Shown here in pieces: positions 32,257 to 41,627 of a DNA stretch of 64,000 bases. The notes under the pieces are model-generated. The model was given only the letters and a program-made list of their open reading frames with translations, ran no database searches and had not been told where the DNA came from. Position 1 is the stretch's first letter. Each line of letters opens with the position of its first letter. Origin of the DNA: Alkalihalobacillus sp. YIM B00296 (lineage in GTDB: Bacteria; Bacillota; Bacilli; Bacillales; Fictibacillaceae); the NCBI RefSeq assembly GCF_020179385.1, contig NZ_JAIBLJ010000003.1, forward strand, positions 23,098 to 87,097, written 5' to 3'. The translations under genes and the position numbers were made by a program.

Positions 32257-32670
32257 ATGGCAGTCCTTCAACAGTTTATGACAGAAAACATCAGGACCTG
32301 TAGCCCATCCGATGATATTCGAACGGTTGCTAGTGTCATGGAAGATGAAAATGTAGGTATGGTTCCAGTTGAAAGTGATGGAAAATTAGTCGGTTGTGTG
32401 ACGGATCGGGATATAGTGGTCAAAGGACTCGCGAGAGATGTCGGAAGCAATGAAATCCGTATAAGTGATATCATGACAGAAAAGATCATAACGGGCAAAC
32501 CTGGTATGCCTGTCGAAGATGCCTCTTTGCTCATGCAGGATCATCAAATCAGAAGATTGATGATTGTAGAAGACGGAAAGCTGAAAGGGATTGTTTCTCT
32601 TGGCGATTTAGCTGCCTCTAAACAAGCTGACCAAGCTGCTGGTAATGCTTTAAGTGAAATTTCAAAATAA
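32257..32670 (+). CDS. CBS-domain pair protein
   Basis: 137 residues from ATG 32257 with AGAAGGAGG upstream. There are two CBS motifs: MTENIRTCSPSDDIRTVASVM with GCVTDRDIVV (about 8-62), and IMTEKIITGKPGMPVEDAS with KGIVSLGDLA (about 72-127). Such stand-alone pairs bind adenine nucleotides and regulate partners that cannot be named from sequence. It is similar to B. subtilis YhcV and YlbB types. It follows the transporter but is separated from it by a terminator. Confidence 0.88.
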   Translation: MAVLQQFMTENIRTCSPSDDIRTVASVMEDENVGMVPVESDGKLVGCVTDRDIVVKGLARDVGSNEIRISDIMTEKIITGKPGMPVEDASLLMQDHQIRRLMIVEDGKLKGIVSLGDLAASKQADQAAGNALSEISK

Positions 32671-32789
32671 AGCATTACCTATTTCGGGAAAGTTATAGTT
32701 GAAAAAATGGTGTTTATGAAGAAAGGATCCGGGTACACCGTATATAGAAAGGCAAGGTGCTTTTCTAAAAAAATTTGGAGGTGTTCATA

Positions 32790-32969
32790 ATGGCAACAAA
32801 TTATAAGACTGGTGAAAAGGCTCCTGAATCAGGCACGTACAAGGTAGACACGTTAGTCAATGGAAACAATTCCAATGAGGACAATACCGAAGTAAAACTT
32901 GAAGAAGGAGAACAATTTCCCCCATCACCTTCAAGTAATGAAGCAGCTTTTTGGGTGAAATCCTCATAA
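32790..32969 (+). CDS. YjzC-like small protein
   Basis: 59 residues from ATG 32790, which has TTGGAGGTG upstream; the frame could open at 32775 but without a site. The sequence YKTGEKAPESGTYKVDTLV and EGEQFPPSPSS matches the YjzC family: GEKAP near the start, then a K-x-G-x-x-FP motif. These small soluble proteins occur in Bacillaceae and have no assigned function. Confidence 0.75.
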   Translation: MATNYKTGEKAPESGTYKVDTLVNGNNSNEDNTEVKLEEGEQFPPSPSSNEAAFWVKSS

Positions 32970-33002
32970 ATTGAAACGAATACGAGAAAGTTTTGAACGA
33001 GA

Positions 33003-33036
33003 GGGGCTGTGTTGACACAGCCCCCTATTTCTTTTT
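33003..33036 (+). terminator. Terminator between yjzC-like and alcohol dehydrogenase genes
   Basis: GGGGCTGTG / CACAGCCCC stem with a TTGA loop, followed by CTATTTCTTTTT on the plus strand. It stands between convergent genes. Confidence 0.85.
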
Positions 33037-34170
33037 CTATGGCTTCAATATGACTTTGATGCAGTCGTCTTCATGATCATTGAATAATTTATAAGCTTTG
33101 CTTGCATCATCCAGAGTGATTTTATGGGTGATAATGTCTGTCGGATCGAATTCTTTATCCGTGATTTTCTGTAATAGCTCGGGCATATAGTGTATGACTG
33201 GTGCCTGCCCCATCTTAAGATCTATATTCCGTGAGAAAAAGGCTCCTAAAGGAAAGTTATTGTAGTTACTTCCATAAACTCCCGTAATTTGAAATGTTCC
33301 GTATTTTCGTACCGCTTTTGTTGCAATCTGGATCGGGCCTAGCGTCCCACCCTGAATTTTCAACTTTTGCCCAATGAATTCAAGCGGCGATTTCTTGCCA
33401 TCCATCCCAACACAATCAATCACCACATCTGCCCCGCCTTGTGTGATTTCCTTCAAATGTTCGCCCATATCATCATATTGGGTAAAATCAAAAACTTCAA
33501 CATGGTTCTTCTCTTTGGCATGATTTAACCGGTAACTTAAATAATCGACTGCGATCACGCGTTTAGCACCTTTCATCCAAGCAAACTTCTGAGCCATCAA
33601 TCCAACAGGTCCACACCCGAGTACGATGACTGTATCTCCATCTTTGACACTAGCATGGTCAACGCTCCAGTAAGCTGTCGGAACGACATCACTCAAAAAG
33701 AGTAAGACTTCATCCTCTAGTTCACAAGATTCCGGGATCACAAATGGAGTGAAGTTCCCAAAAGGGACTTTTAGGTATTCAGCTTGTCCACCAGGATGAT
33801 TAGCGAATTTTTCTGTATAACCCAAATAACCTCCAGAATCATAATGAGGGTTTGAGTGATTACACTGGCTTTCCATTTCATGCAGACAATAGAAGCATTG
33901 ACCGCAGGAGACGTTGAATGGTACCACTACTCGGTCCCCTTTTTTCACTCTTGTTACTTCGGGTCCAACCTCTTCTACGATCCCCATTGGCTCATGACCG
34001 ATGATATATCCCTCAGGAAGAGGCATATTCCCTTGGTATAAGTGTAAATCTGATCCGCAGATAGCCGTTGAAGTGATTCTGACAAGGACATCATCTTTTT
34101 TCTCGATTTTCGCATCCTCTACATTTTTGACTGCTACTTTATTTGGTCCTTGATAGGTAACAGCTTTCAT
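33037..34170 (-). CDS. Zinc-dependent alcohol dehydrogenase
   Basis: About 377 residues from ATG 34170 (GGGAGC upstream), giving MKAVTYQGPNKVAVKNVED. Catalytic zinc ligands are Cys in AICGSDLHLYQG, then GHEPMGIVEEVG. The structural zinc cluster is CGQCFYCLHEMESQC. The NAD-binding motif is VLGCGPVGLMAQ, followed by acidic D in AVDYL. It is related to glutathione-independent formaldehyde dehydrogenases and B. subtilis YycR/AdhB. The substrate is unknown. Confidence 0.92.
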   Translation of the reverse strand: MKAVTYQGPNKVAVKNVEDAKIEKKDDVLVRITSTAICGSDLHLYQGNMPLPEGYIIGHEPMGIVEEVGPEVTRVKKGDRVVVPFNVSCGQCFYCLHEMESQCNHSNPHYDSGGYLGYTEKFANHPGGQAEYLKVPFGNFTPFVIPESCELEDEVLLFLSDVVPTAYWSVDHASVKDGDTVIVLGCGPVGLMAQKFAWMKGAKRVIAVDYLSYRLNHAKEKNHVEVFDFTQYDDMGEHLKEITQGGADVVIDCVGMDGKKSPLEFIGQKLKIQGGTLGPIQIATKAVRKYGTFQITGVYGSNYNNFPLGAFFSRNIDLKMGQAPVIHYMPELLQKITDKEFDPTDIITHKITLDDASKAYKLFNDHEDDCIKVILKP

Positions 34171-34307
34171 AACAAGAAGCTCCCATTCTACATTTAGGTT
34201 AAAGCGCCTTAAGTGTTCATCCTGAAGGTGATTTTTATACAGAAAAATCATCCGTTTCAGTTTTTATAAGTTCGAGGTCATCTTTGTCACGAAAACAGTT
34301 TAGAGGG

Positions 34308-34484
34308 TCAATGTTTCATCTGCCCTCTTATTTTCCTGACATTGGCTTTTTCGATAAGCACCATCCATTCTGTCTGGGCACGCTTCAGGATATCAAGATC
34401 ATCCTCTTCGAACAAGATATCCTCAAGTTTTTTGAAGCGTAAACATTCTTCTGCAGTTAAATAGATATCTATATCGGCACTCAT
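34308..34484 (-). CDS. Hypothetical protein, 58 aa
   Basis: Chosen start ATG 34484 with TAGGAG 8 bases upstream. It reads MSADIDIYLTAEECLRFKKL and is acidic then basic, predicted helical. I do not recognise it. It sits between the alcohol dehydrogenase and the HTH gene, with no terminator visible toward the dehydrogenase. Confidence 0.6.
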   Translation of the reverse strand: MSADIDIYLTAEECLRFKKLEDILFEEDDLDILKRAQTEWMVLIEKANVRKIRGQMKH

Positions 34485-34669
34485 ATGTATTCTCCTAACT
34501 CTTAATCTGTAGTATAGTATCACACAACAACTTTCATTTCATATGACTAATCTTTATTTTAATCAATTCTTTTATAACTGATTATAATTTATTGTTCCCC
34601 TATTACTTTTATCCATAAAGTGAGTTTGTTATAATTATAATTAGATTTATAAAGAGGAGCGTTGTCCTG

Positions 34670-34861
34670 ATGGAAGATAAATATCCTGAAATCATGACGG
34701 TTTCACAAGTTGCGGAATATTTGCAGATCAGTGAAATGACAACTTACAAACTCGTACAGGAAAAGAAAATACCGGGTTTTAAGATCGGCCGTCATTGGCG
34801 GGTAAAAAAAGAAGACCTTTCTATTTTTATTGAAAAATTGAAAAATGGTGAAAAAATCTGA
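34670..34861 (+). CDS. Excisionase-type helix-turn-helix DNA-binding protein
   Basis: 63 residues, ATG 34670 with AGAGGAG upstream. It is a single MerR-like winged HTH of the HTH_17/excisionase class: MTVSQVAEYLQISEMTTYKLV, then IPGFKIGRHWRVKKEDL. These proteins are often stand-alone regulators in Bacillaceae. There is no integrase nearby, so a phage origin is not supported. Confidence 0.85.
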   Translation: MEDKYPEIMTVSQVAEYLQISEMTTYKLVQEKKIPGFKIGRHWRVKKEDLSIFIEKLKNGEKI

Positions 34862-34968
34862 TCAAAGCGGTGACTACCGTGTTAAAAAAATACTGGTAAG
34901 CCCATCAACCCTGATGAGATAAAGCCTACAACGGCCTTTACTTGGAACATATAAACTTTATTTCTTTT

Positions 34969-34996
34969 CCCTGCCTTATGTAAAAGGCAGGGTTTT
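34969..34996 (+). terminator. Terminator downstream of the HTH gene
   Basis: CCCTGCCTT / AAGGCAGGG stem followed by TTTT, about 110 bases after the HTH stop codon. The 277-base stretch 34862-35138 holds nothing else recognisable. Confidence 0.8.
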
Positions 34997-35138
34997 AGAA
35001 ATTGCTTGTGGTTTAGGGGATGGTAGTCAATTCATTGCAATCATCCTCTTCTTCCATTATTCAAGTTTCCGGATGAAGAACTACGGGGAATAGGATTATG
35101 TCATTCCTGATTTCACATTTTTAGAAAAAAATAAAGAT

Positions 35139-36233
35139 TTGATCTCATCAACTGTTTTTAAAATAGAGGTGCCAAGAAGACGATGTTCCTCAGCGGTTAA
35201 AGAAACGTTATTTGATATCGTTGAACAAATCGAGGGCCGGATTATCTTTGCGACCTTTGCCTCTAATATCCATCGATTGCAGCAAGCTATTGAAGCTTCT
35301 ATCGCATTCAACCGTAAGGTAGCCATTTTCGGTAGAAGTATGGAAAGATCGATCCGGATCGGCCGGGAGTTGGGTTACATCCGTGCTCCAGAGGATACCT
35401 TCATTTCAGGACATGAAATCAATCGATATCCTTCTAGTAAAATAACGATTTTATGCACAGGGAATCAAGGGGAACCAATGGCTGCTTTAGGAAGGATCGC
35501 GAAAGGTCTTCACCGTCAAATCCAAGTTATACCTGGTGATACAGTCATCTTTTCCTCCTCCCCTATTCCAGGCAATGTAAAGCAAGTTTATAAGCTTATT
35601 GATCAGCTGGAACGGATCGGGGCAGATGTCATACATAATAAAATGAGTGACATCCATACTTCAGGACATGGAACACAGGAAGAACAAAAATTGATGATCC
35701 GTTTATTGAAACCTAAATATTTCGTTCCAATTCATGGTGAGTATCGGATGCTTATCAACCATGTGAAACTGGCAGTTGATTGTGGTGTTGTAAAAGAAAA
35801 TACCTTTGTATTGGATAATGGAGACATTCTGGAATTAAATGAGGAAGGTGGAAGGGTTTCGGAATCCTTTCCAGCAAATCCAGTTTATGTGGATGGAACA
35901 GGAATTGGAGATATTGGGAATATTGTTTTGAGAGATCGACGGGTCCTTTCATTATGCGGAACGGTTGTTGTCACTGTTACCATCGATTCCAAGAATGCGA
36001 AGTTACTTTCAGGACCTGCACTTGTGTCAAGAGGTTTTGTTTTCAAGAAAGAATCCGGAGAGTTGTTAAGTGAAGTTGAACGACTTGTTGAAAAGGAAAT
36101 CAACTCCATGTTGCGAGAAGGGGTCACCAAATGGTCTGAATTGAAGAAGAAAATTTCCGACCTTCTCACTTCTTATTTTTTTGAAGAAACAAAACGGAAC
36201 CCAATGATTCTCCCAGTCATCATGGAAGTCTGA
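35139..36233 (+). pseudogene. RNase J, 5'-truncated paralogue
   Basis: The open frame starts inside the enzyme. Its first 30 residues (ISSTVFKIEVPRRRCSSAVKETL) align with, but are eroded from, the usual stretch LLSDSTNAEVPG in the middle of the beta-lactamase domain. From FDIVEQIEGRIIFATFASNIHRL on, the beta-CASP domain (GRSMERSIRIG, TGNQGEPMAALGRIA), motif HTSGHGTQEE, PIHGEYRML and the C-terminal domain are well kept to the natural end. The N-terminal roughly 180 residues with the HXHXDH metal site are missing, and the upstream 280 bases do not encode them. It must be inactive as a nuclease; a complete rnj gene should exist elsewhere. Confidence 0.85.
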
Positions 36234-36248
36234 AATCACTATATCATG

Positions 36249-36750
36249 AATATAGAAAGGCATGTATTATGAGGAAACCATCCTAACTAGGAAATGAAAT
36301 CAATAAAAGGAAGACCTTCGCAATCATCTCATATCCTGATGCTGGAAAAACTACACTTACAGAAAAAATCTTGTTCTTTAAGTGGAGCCATTCGTTCGGC
36401 TGGGACCGTCAAATCAAGGAAATCTGGTAAGTATGCAACTTCTGACTGGATGGAAATGGAAAAACAGCGTGGCATATCCATTCTCTCTCATGAAGCCGGA
36501 GATGCTATGGACTTAGAGGCGATCAAACAAGGGAAACTGACTCCTCTTTGGCAATGCTATCTCGACTTTTGGTATTCCTGCATTCATGGAACACTTTCTT
36601 GAACTTGCGCCAGAACATAAGGGACGTGAAAGTAATGTCCAAATTACTTAGTCCATGATCAATTAGGAAAACCAGTGATCCATTTTCGAAAGTGATTTTG
36701 CTTTAAAATGGTTCAAAGATAAAAATCCAAATATCGAATTATATGACTAG
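36249..36750 (+). pseudogene. prfC: Peptide chain release factor 3 remnant with internal deletions
   Basis: Pieces of RF3 in order but in changing frames. The P-loop region is at about 36310 ([17 protein letters not shown]). The switch region follows ([32 protein letters not shown], about 36385-36480). After that the sequence jumps to a middle segment ([13 protein letters not shown], about 36515) and [19 protein letters not shown] (about 36590). It ends with a C-terminal piece, ALKWFKDKNPNIELYD, with TAG at 36748-36750. About 1 kb of an RF3 gene is missing. The remnant directly follows the RNase J pseudogene. Confidence 0.8.
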
Positions 36751-36752
36751 CA

Positions 36753-36793
36753 AATAGGCTGACCTGAAAAATTATCCTTCAGGTCAGCTTATT
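36753..36793 (+). terminator. Terminator after the RF3 remnant
   Basis: A 15-bp stem, AATAGGCTGACCTGAA against TTCAGGTCAGCTTATT, that has survived beyond the decayed gene. Confidence 0.8.
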
Positions 36794-36905
36794 CCATATC
36801 AAGAATCTTTGTATATACTTCACTCTTCGCAAACACCATTCGTCTCCTTAATAATCGAATTTTGAACGTAGAATTGGTGGGCAAAAATGTTTTTAAAGCA
36901 GTTCT

Positions 36906-37528
36906 TCAATCAGCAACATTTCCTTCAGCAGGGATAGGATTATCCTTAAGTATTTTTGCGAGATGGATCAGATTATAGGCCATCATCCTTGCGTTTTTTT
37001 GAGTGAACTCGTGTTTGTATCCTTCTGCCTCGATATAGGATGGTCCCGGCCCGGCATCACCGACCCAATAGGTTTCAACGTTGGGTGGGACTGTAAACCC
37101 AATGTGGGTAAGCGAATATAGGATTGACCGGCAGGCGTTTTTTGCTCCATCTTCATTCCCGGTGACAGCGATCCCACCTACTTTATTATAATAGATCCCC
37201 TGTCCTTTATGATTCGTAAGGCTGCTTCCTCCATATAGTCTCTCGATCGCAAGTTTTGCTACACTGCTTTTCTCACCTAACCATAATGGAGTTCCAATAA
37301 GCAGAATATCCGTCTCTTTGATCTTCTGGAAGATTGAAGGCCATTCATCCCCTTCTCCCATGTCATCGGAGATCCCATAGCGTATATAAAGTCTGCAAGC
37401 CGATAGATATCTGTATGAACCTCATTCTTTTCAAAAATTTGGACCACTTCTTCTAATAATGCTTGTGTATTAGAACTTTCTTTACTGGATTTCAATGAGC
37501 AGTTCAACACTACCGCATTCAGGTTCAA
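36906..37528 (-). pseudogene. NADPH-dependent FMN reductase/flavodoxin-like protein, frameshifted
   Basis: The start is TTG 37528 after GGAGAGG, reading (M)NLNAVVLNCSLKSSKESSNT with the flavodoxin phosphate loop. The frame breaks near 37385. Coding continues one frame over as YGISDDMGEGDEWPSIFQKI to the end at 36906, with TPLWLGEKSSVAKLAIERL and GGIAVTGNEDGAKN. One base change in length restores a normal protein of about 207 residues. The intact protein would be a flavin-binding NAD(P)H reductase of the Pfam FMN_red family. It may be true decay or a sequence error. Confidence 0.75.
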
Positions 37529-37685
37529 AACGGATCCTCTCCTTTCTTTCTTGTACATTAACCCATTACCCTGAACGATAATAAGTTAATCTTTCAAGGT
37601 ATTAGAGGGAAAGTTGAGTAAAGGATTATTAAGTTCCTATTTTTGTGAATACTAACCGTATCTCTTTTTACTGAAGGTGCGAAAT

Positions 37686-39038
37686 ATGAGGAAATATGAT
37701 TGTATCATTGTCGGTGGTGGCTTAGCAGCGCTTACTTGTGCACTTGAATTATCCCTTGAAAACAAGAAAGTTTCATTATTTGAAGCACATGAATATCTTG
37801 GAGGACGGACTTCCTCCTGGAATGAAAAAGGGATGTATGTAGAATCAGGATTCCACAGATATATAGGTTATTACTCGAATATGCCTAAAGTTCTTCATAA
37901 AGCAGGCATCGATCTGAACAAAATGGTAACCTGGGAGGAACAGGTCGAAATTATGATACCCGACCAGGACGAATCTGTCGTAATGGGTGTAGCACCGTTC
38001 TTTGGTCCGTTAAAATTGATCAGAAGTATCCTCGGTAACAATCCTACTTTATCTACTAAAGACAAGACCTCTCTTATCTCATTTTTTATATTCGGTTTCA
38101 AAGACTATTTGTTGAACCCAGAAAAACTTGACAAGGTAAGCATCAAACAATATGCAGACCTTTATCATGTAAGTGATCAAGCGTTCAATTATTTGATTAT
38201 CCCTTTATCATCTGGAATTTTATTCCTTCCACCTGAGCGATATTCAGCTTATGTTTTCTTCGGCCTTTTTGCCCCTGGTATCCCTAAGTTTTATAAAATG
38301 CGGATAGGTGCTTTTCTTGGTGGGATGTCTGAAATCATGTGCAATCCAATCGGTGAGAGAATCAAGGAATGTGGTGGAGAAATTTTTTTGAATCAACCAA
38401 TCGACTCTCTTTTACTTTCAGAAGATCAAAGCGAGGTTCACGGAGTTTTTAATGGGGCGGGAGAGAGAATTGAAGCTGACTATGTCGTTTGGGCTACATC
38501 TGTGGTTGCGATGAAAAATGTTTTCAGAAATCATTTTGCCGAGGCTACCTGGTTTAAAGAAATTGAAAAATTGAAAATGATGCATGCTTGCACCTTTCAA
38601 ATTGAATTGACAGAACCGGTTTTGCCAAAAGATATTACGACATTCGGTCCCAATACATGCCTGGGAAGTTTCAGTGAACAATCAAGGTCCACGTTCCAAG
38701 GATCCAAGGGACGATTATCGATCATATTGACACCACCTGAAAAATTCCTTGATCTCTCTAAAGAGAAAACCTTAGAAATTGTCCTTGAAGACTTGAAAAG
38801 GGTGAAGATCCATATCGGGAGAGAACAAATCATCGATTATCAAAAAATTGATCATCCAAATGATTTTTATAGCCTGGCTCCAGGTATTAACCAACATAGA
38901 CCAACACAAACCACTCCGATCAAGAACCTTTACCTTGCTGGTGATTATACGTTGCAGCCTTATTTCGCGACCATGGAAGGAGCAGTGACATCTGGGATGA
39001 ACGCAGCAAAGCTTGTTGAAGATGGAAATAGAAAATAA
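37686..39038 (+). CDS. FAD-dependent amine oxidase/phytoene desaturase-like protein
   Basis: About 450 residues, ATG 37686 with GAAGGTG upstream. The dinucleotide-binding motif is CIIVGGGLAALTCALELS, followed by LFEAHEYLGGRTSSW. The C-terminal FAD motif is NLYLAGDYTLQPYFATMEGAVTSG. Family members include phytoene desaturases, HpnE squalene oxidoreductase and protoporphyrinogen oxidase. No carotenoid synthase genes lie next to it, so the substrate is open. It has a clear terminator and is a single gene. Confidence 0.85.
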   Translation: MRKYDCIIVGGGLAALTCALELSLENKKVSLFEAHEYLGGRTSSWNEKGMYVESGFHRYIGYYSNMPKVLHKAGIDLNKMVTWEEQVEIMIPDQDESVVMGVAPFFGPLKLIRSILGNNPTLSTKDKTSLISFFIFGFKDYLLNPEKLDKVSIKQYADLYHVSDQAFNYLIIPLSSGILFLPPERYSAYVFFGLFAPGIPKFYKMRIGAFLGGMSEIMCNPIGERIKECGGEIFLNQPIDSLLLSEDQSEVHGVFNGAGERIEADYVVWATSVVAMKNVFRNHFAEATWFKEIEKLKMMHACTFQIELTEPVLPKDITTFGPNTCLGSFSEQSRSTFQGSKGRLSIILTPPEKFLDLSKEKTLEIVLEDLKRVKIHIGREQIIDYQKIDHPNDFYSLAPGINQHRPTQTTPIKNLYLAGDYTLQPYFATMEGAVTSGMNAAKLVEDGNRK

Positions 39039-39057
39039 TCTAAAATTCTTTACAATG

Positions 39058-39107
39058 ACAAAAATCCCATGGGAAAAATGAAAATTCATCATGGGTTTTC
39101 ATTTTTA
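39058..39107 (+). terminator. Terminator after the desaturase-like gene
   Basis: AAAATCCCATG / CATGGGTTTT stem with T-rich tail (CATTTTTATG). The next 190 bases (39108-39295) hold no gene. Confidence 0.8.
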
Positions 39108-39295
39108 TGTGTGCAGGAAAATTCACAGATGGACCGGAATTTTAGAGGACATCTATTCCGTTAGTCGGGTAAAAAGCTCCTGGTTTTGAATGATATTCAC
39201 CAAATAGGGACTCTGGTGTCTTCTATTTTTAAAAAGTATGGGGTTTTCGGCAAAATAAGGTCTCCTGTGTTAAGTTGTTGGGTAGAACTTTCTGA

Positions 39296-40138
39296 TCAGT
39301 CTGATTCATTCTCTTTGTTTTGATAGATTTTTGGGACGGCAACCTCATCAAAATGATTGATAAGATATAGAAGTTCATTCTGTAGCTGGTTTCCTGACAT
39401 TGGTACACCATGCCCGGTAATGGCAACAGAAGGCTTGAGTTGCTCGAGAACTTTTACGGAATTTTCTGCTTGATTCCAATCCATTGTGAAGTAGGCTGGA
39501 GGGCCATTGATCTCTTTCTTTTGTGTATATACATTATACAAGGACTCCTGGTCTACTGTTACAAAGGCATCTCCGGCAATAAGGGCACGATCAGATTCAC
39601 GGAATAAAGAGATGTGCCCCGGTGTATGGCCTGGAGTATGAATCCACTTCCACTCGGGTAAATCAGGTATTGAACCGTCAGCTGGAAGTTCATTCAATAC
39701 TTCTTGGATATCAATCGAATGATTAGGAAAGAGTGGAGACATTTCACTGACCATTCCCCCATCTACCTTCGGATTTCCTTTAGGATAATCCTCTTCGCCA
39801 GTCAGGTAGGGGAATTCCAATGGATGTGCATAAACTGGTACCTCCCAGTAGGTTGCCAGCTCTTCAACGCTTCCGACATGATCGAAGTGTCCGTGTGTTA
39901 AGATAATAGCTTTAGGTGGATGGATCTGGCCAAACTGTTTTTCGACAGCCTCCACTATTTTTTCTTTTGATTTCGGCATTCCAGCATCGACCAGAACCCA
40001 GGCATCACTTTTATTCATGACAAAAAACAAATTGACGATTTGATTTGTATAGCTATATACATCAGGTATGACGAGACTTCCTTTACCGCTAGATACAGAT
40101 GTCAACGGGAGGAATGCATCTCTTACATTTTCATTCAT
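39296..40138 (-). CDS. MBL-fold metallohydrolase
   Basis: 280 residues. Metal-binding motif THGHFDHVGS is at about 81-90, HTPGHTPGHISLF near 165, GDAFVTVD about 20 later and a last His in ITGHGVP. It is similar to the B. subtilis YflN and YobT group of glyoxalase II-like hydrolases. The substrate is unknown. It is a single gene on the minus strand with AGGTGACAAG before ATG 40138. Confidence 0.9.
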   Translation of the reverse strand: MNENVRDAFLPLTSVSSGKGSLVIPDVYSYTNQIVNLFFVMNKSDAWVLVDAGMPKSKEKIVEAVEKQFGQIHPPKAIILTHGHFDHVGSVEELATYWEVPVYAHPLEFPYLTGEEDYPKGNPKVDGGMVSEMSPLFPNHSIDIQEVLNELPADGSIPDLPEWKWIHTPGHTPGHISLFRESDRALIAGDAFVTVDQESLYNVYTQKKEINGPPAYFTMDWNQAENSVKVLEQLKPSVAITGHGVPMSGNQLQNELLYLINHFDEVAVPKIYQNKENESD

Positions 40139-40239
40139 CTTGTCACCTCCAGAAGTTATATATCATACCTCATTATTCTCGAGACGATCCAATTCTATTC
40201 TTTATCTACCGGTTATCTTTAAACGGAAAAATGAAGTGA

Positions 40240-40275
40240 AAAAAAAGTGACTGAACCTTTAAGGTCAGCCACTTA
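40240..40275 (-). terminator. Terminator after odhB
   Basis: On the minus strand AGTGGCTGA / TCAGTCACT (one G-U pair) with a short loop and eight T residues, about 55 bases past the odhB stop. Confidence 0.85.
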
Positions 40276-40331
40276 ACATTCGAGCACGAAAAACCAGGTG
40301 CTCTATAAACGTTCTAAACTGGTATTTCCAT

Positions 40332-41627
40332 TTATCCCTCCAATAATAAGGATTCTGGATCTTCTAACAGTTCTTTCACTTTAACGAGGAAGCGTACTGC
40401 TTCACTACCATCAACGATTCTGTGGTCATAAGAAAGAGCGATGTACATCATCGGACGGTTTTCCATCCGCTCTTCATCTATTGCGACTGGCCGCCATTGG
40501 ATCTTATGCATTCCGAGTATGCCTACTTGCGGAGTATTCAATATCGGAGAAGACATCAGTGAACCGAAGACGCCACCATTTGTAATCGTAAATGTACCAC
40601 CTTGAAGCTCATCAATCGTCAACTTTTTGTCCTTCGCCTTTTTGGAAAGAGATTTGATTTCCTTTTCAATTTCTGCGAAGCTCAATTTATCTGCATCACG
40701 CACGACGGGCACGACAAGACCTTCCTCAGCTCCAACGGCAATACCGATATCGTAGAACTTTTTAAGAAGCATTTCGTCCTCTTGAATTTCTGCATTGATT
40801 CTTGGGAACTTCTTCAATGCTGCAACAACTGCTTTTGTAAAGAAGGACATGTATCCTAACTTTATGTCATTTTGCTGTAAGAATTGTTCTTTGCGTCGTT
40901 TACGGAGGTCATTGATTGCAGTCAAATCAACTTCATTGTACGTTGTGAGCATTGCTGCTGTTTGCTGAGCCTCTACAAGTCTTTTTGCGATCGTTTGGCG
41001 TCTGCGTGACATTTTTACACGTTCAACTGGCTTGTCTGATTTTTCTTCAGCAGCCTGCTGAGTTGGACGGTTTGATTTTTCCGGTTTGGATTTCTTTGTG
41101 TCAGCCTTTTCTGCCTTTGAAGAAGATTGATCAGCATGATTCTTTACATCTTCAGGACGGACTCGTCCGATTGGATCTTTCGTCTTCACTTCATTTAAAT
41201 CAACTCCGAGTTCTCTTGCCAGCTTACGGGCAGCAGGAGAAGCGACTGGACGATCCGTTTCTTTTTGCTCCTCTTTTGCAGGAGCTTCTTCTTTTTCAGG
41301 CTTTGCTTCTTTCTTCTCAGCCTTCTCTTCTTTTTCTTTCGGTTCTTCCTTTTCTTTATCAGATGGCCCTTCTTCGTTTGTTGCTTCCCCGTCACCTTCA
41401 CCAAGGGTTGCAATGACTTCCCCTACTTCTACTGTGTCACCAGGTTCTTTCAACAACTCAGTGATCACGCCATCGTCTTCGGCACTAACTTGGACATTAA
41501 CCTTATCGGTTTCCAATTCAACAAGATAATCACCTTTAGTGACTTTCTCACCTACCCCGACTAACCACTCTGAGATCGTCCCCTCTGTTATGGATTCTGC
41601 TAGTTCTGGTACTTTGATGTCGCTCAC
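40332..41627 (-). CDS. odhB: 2-oxoglutarate dehydrogenase E2 (dihydrolipoyl succinyltransferase)
   Basis: 431 residues from GTG 41627, AAGGAGG 9 bases upstream, overlapping the odhA stop by four bases (GTGA). The lipoyl domain is residues 1-75 with lipoyl Lys42 in [10 protein letters not shown] long Glu/Lys-rich linker follows (about 80-125). The E1/E3-binding domain is near 127-165 ([15 protein letters not shown]) and there is a second linker. The catalytic domain carries SYDHRIVDG near the C-terminus. It transfers succinyl from E1 to CoA in the TCA cycle. Confidence 0.97.
   Translation of the reverse strand: MSDIKVPELAESITEGTISEWLVGVGEKVTKGDYLVELETDKVNVQVSAEDDGVITELLKEPGDTVEVGEVIATLGEGDGEATNEEGPSDKEKEEPKEKEEKAEKKEAKPEKEEAPAKEEQKETDRPVASPAARKLARELGVDLNEVKTKDPIGRVRPEDVKNHADQSSSKAEKADTKKSKPEKSNRPTQQAAEEKSDKPVERVKMSRRRQTIAKRLVEAQQTAAMLTTYNEVDLTAINDLRKRRKEQFLQQNDIKLGYMSFFTKAVVAALKKFPRINAEIQEDEMLLKKFYDIGIAVGAEEGLVVPVVRDADKLSFAEIEKEIKSLSKKAKDKKLTIDELQGGTFTITNGGVFGSLMSSPILNTPQVGILGMHKIQWRPVAIDEERMENRPMMYIALSYDHRIVDGSEAVRFLVKVKELLEDPESLLLEG

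Noticed and set aside
34670-34861. Excisionase-like HTH gene as sign of a prophage or integrative element
   Set aside because: There is no integrase, attachment repeat or phage structural gene nearby. Stand-alone HTH_17 proteins are common chromosomal regulators.
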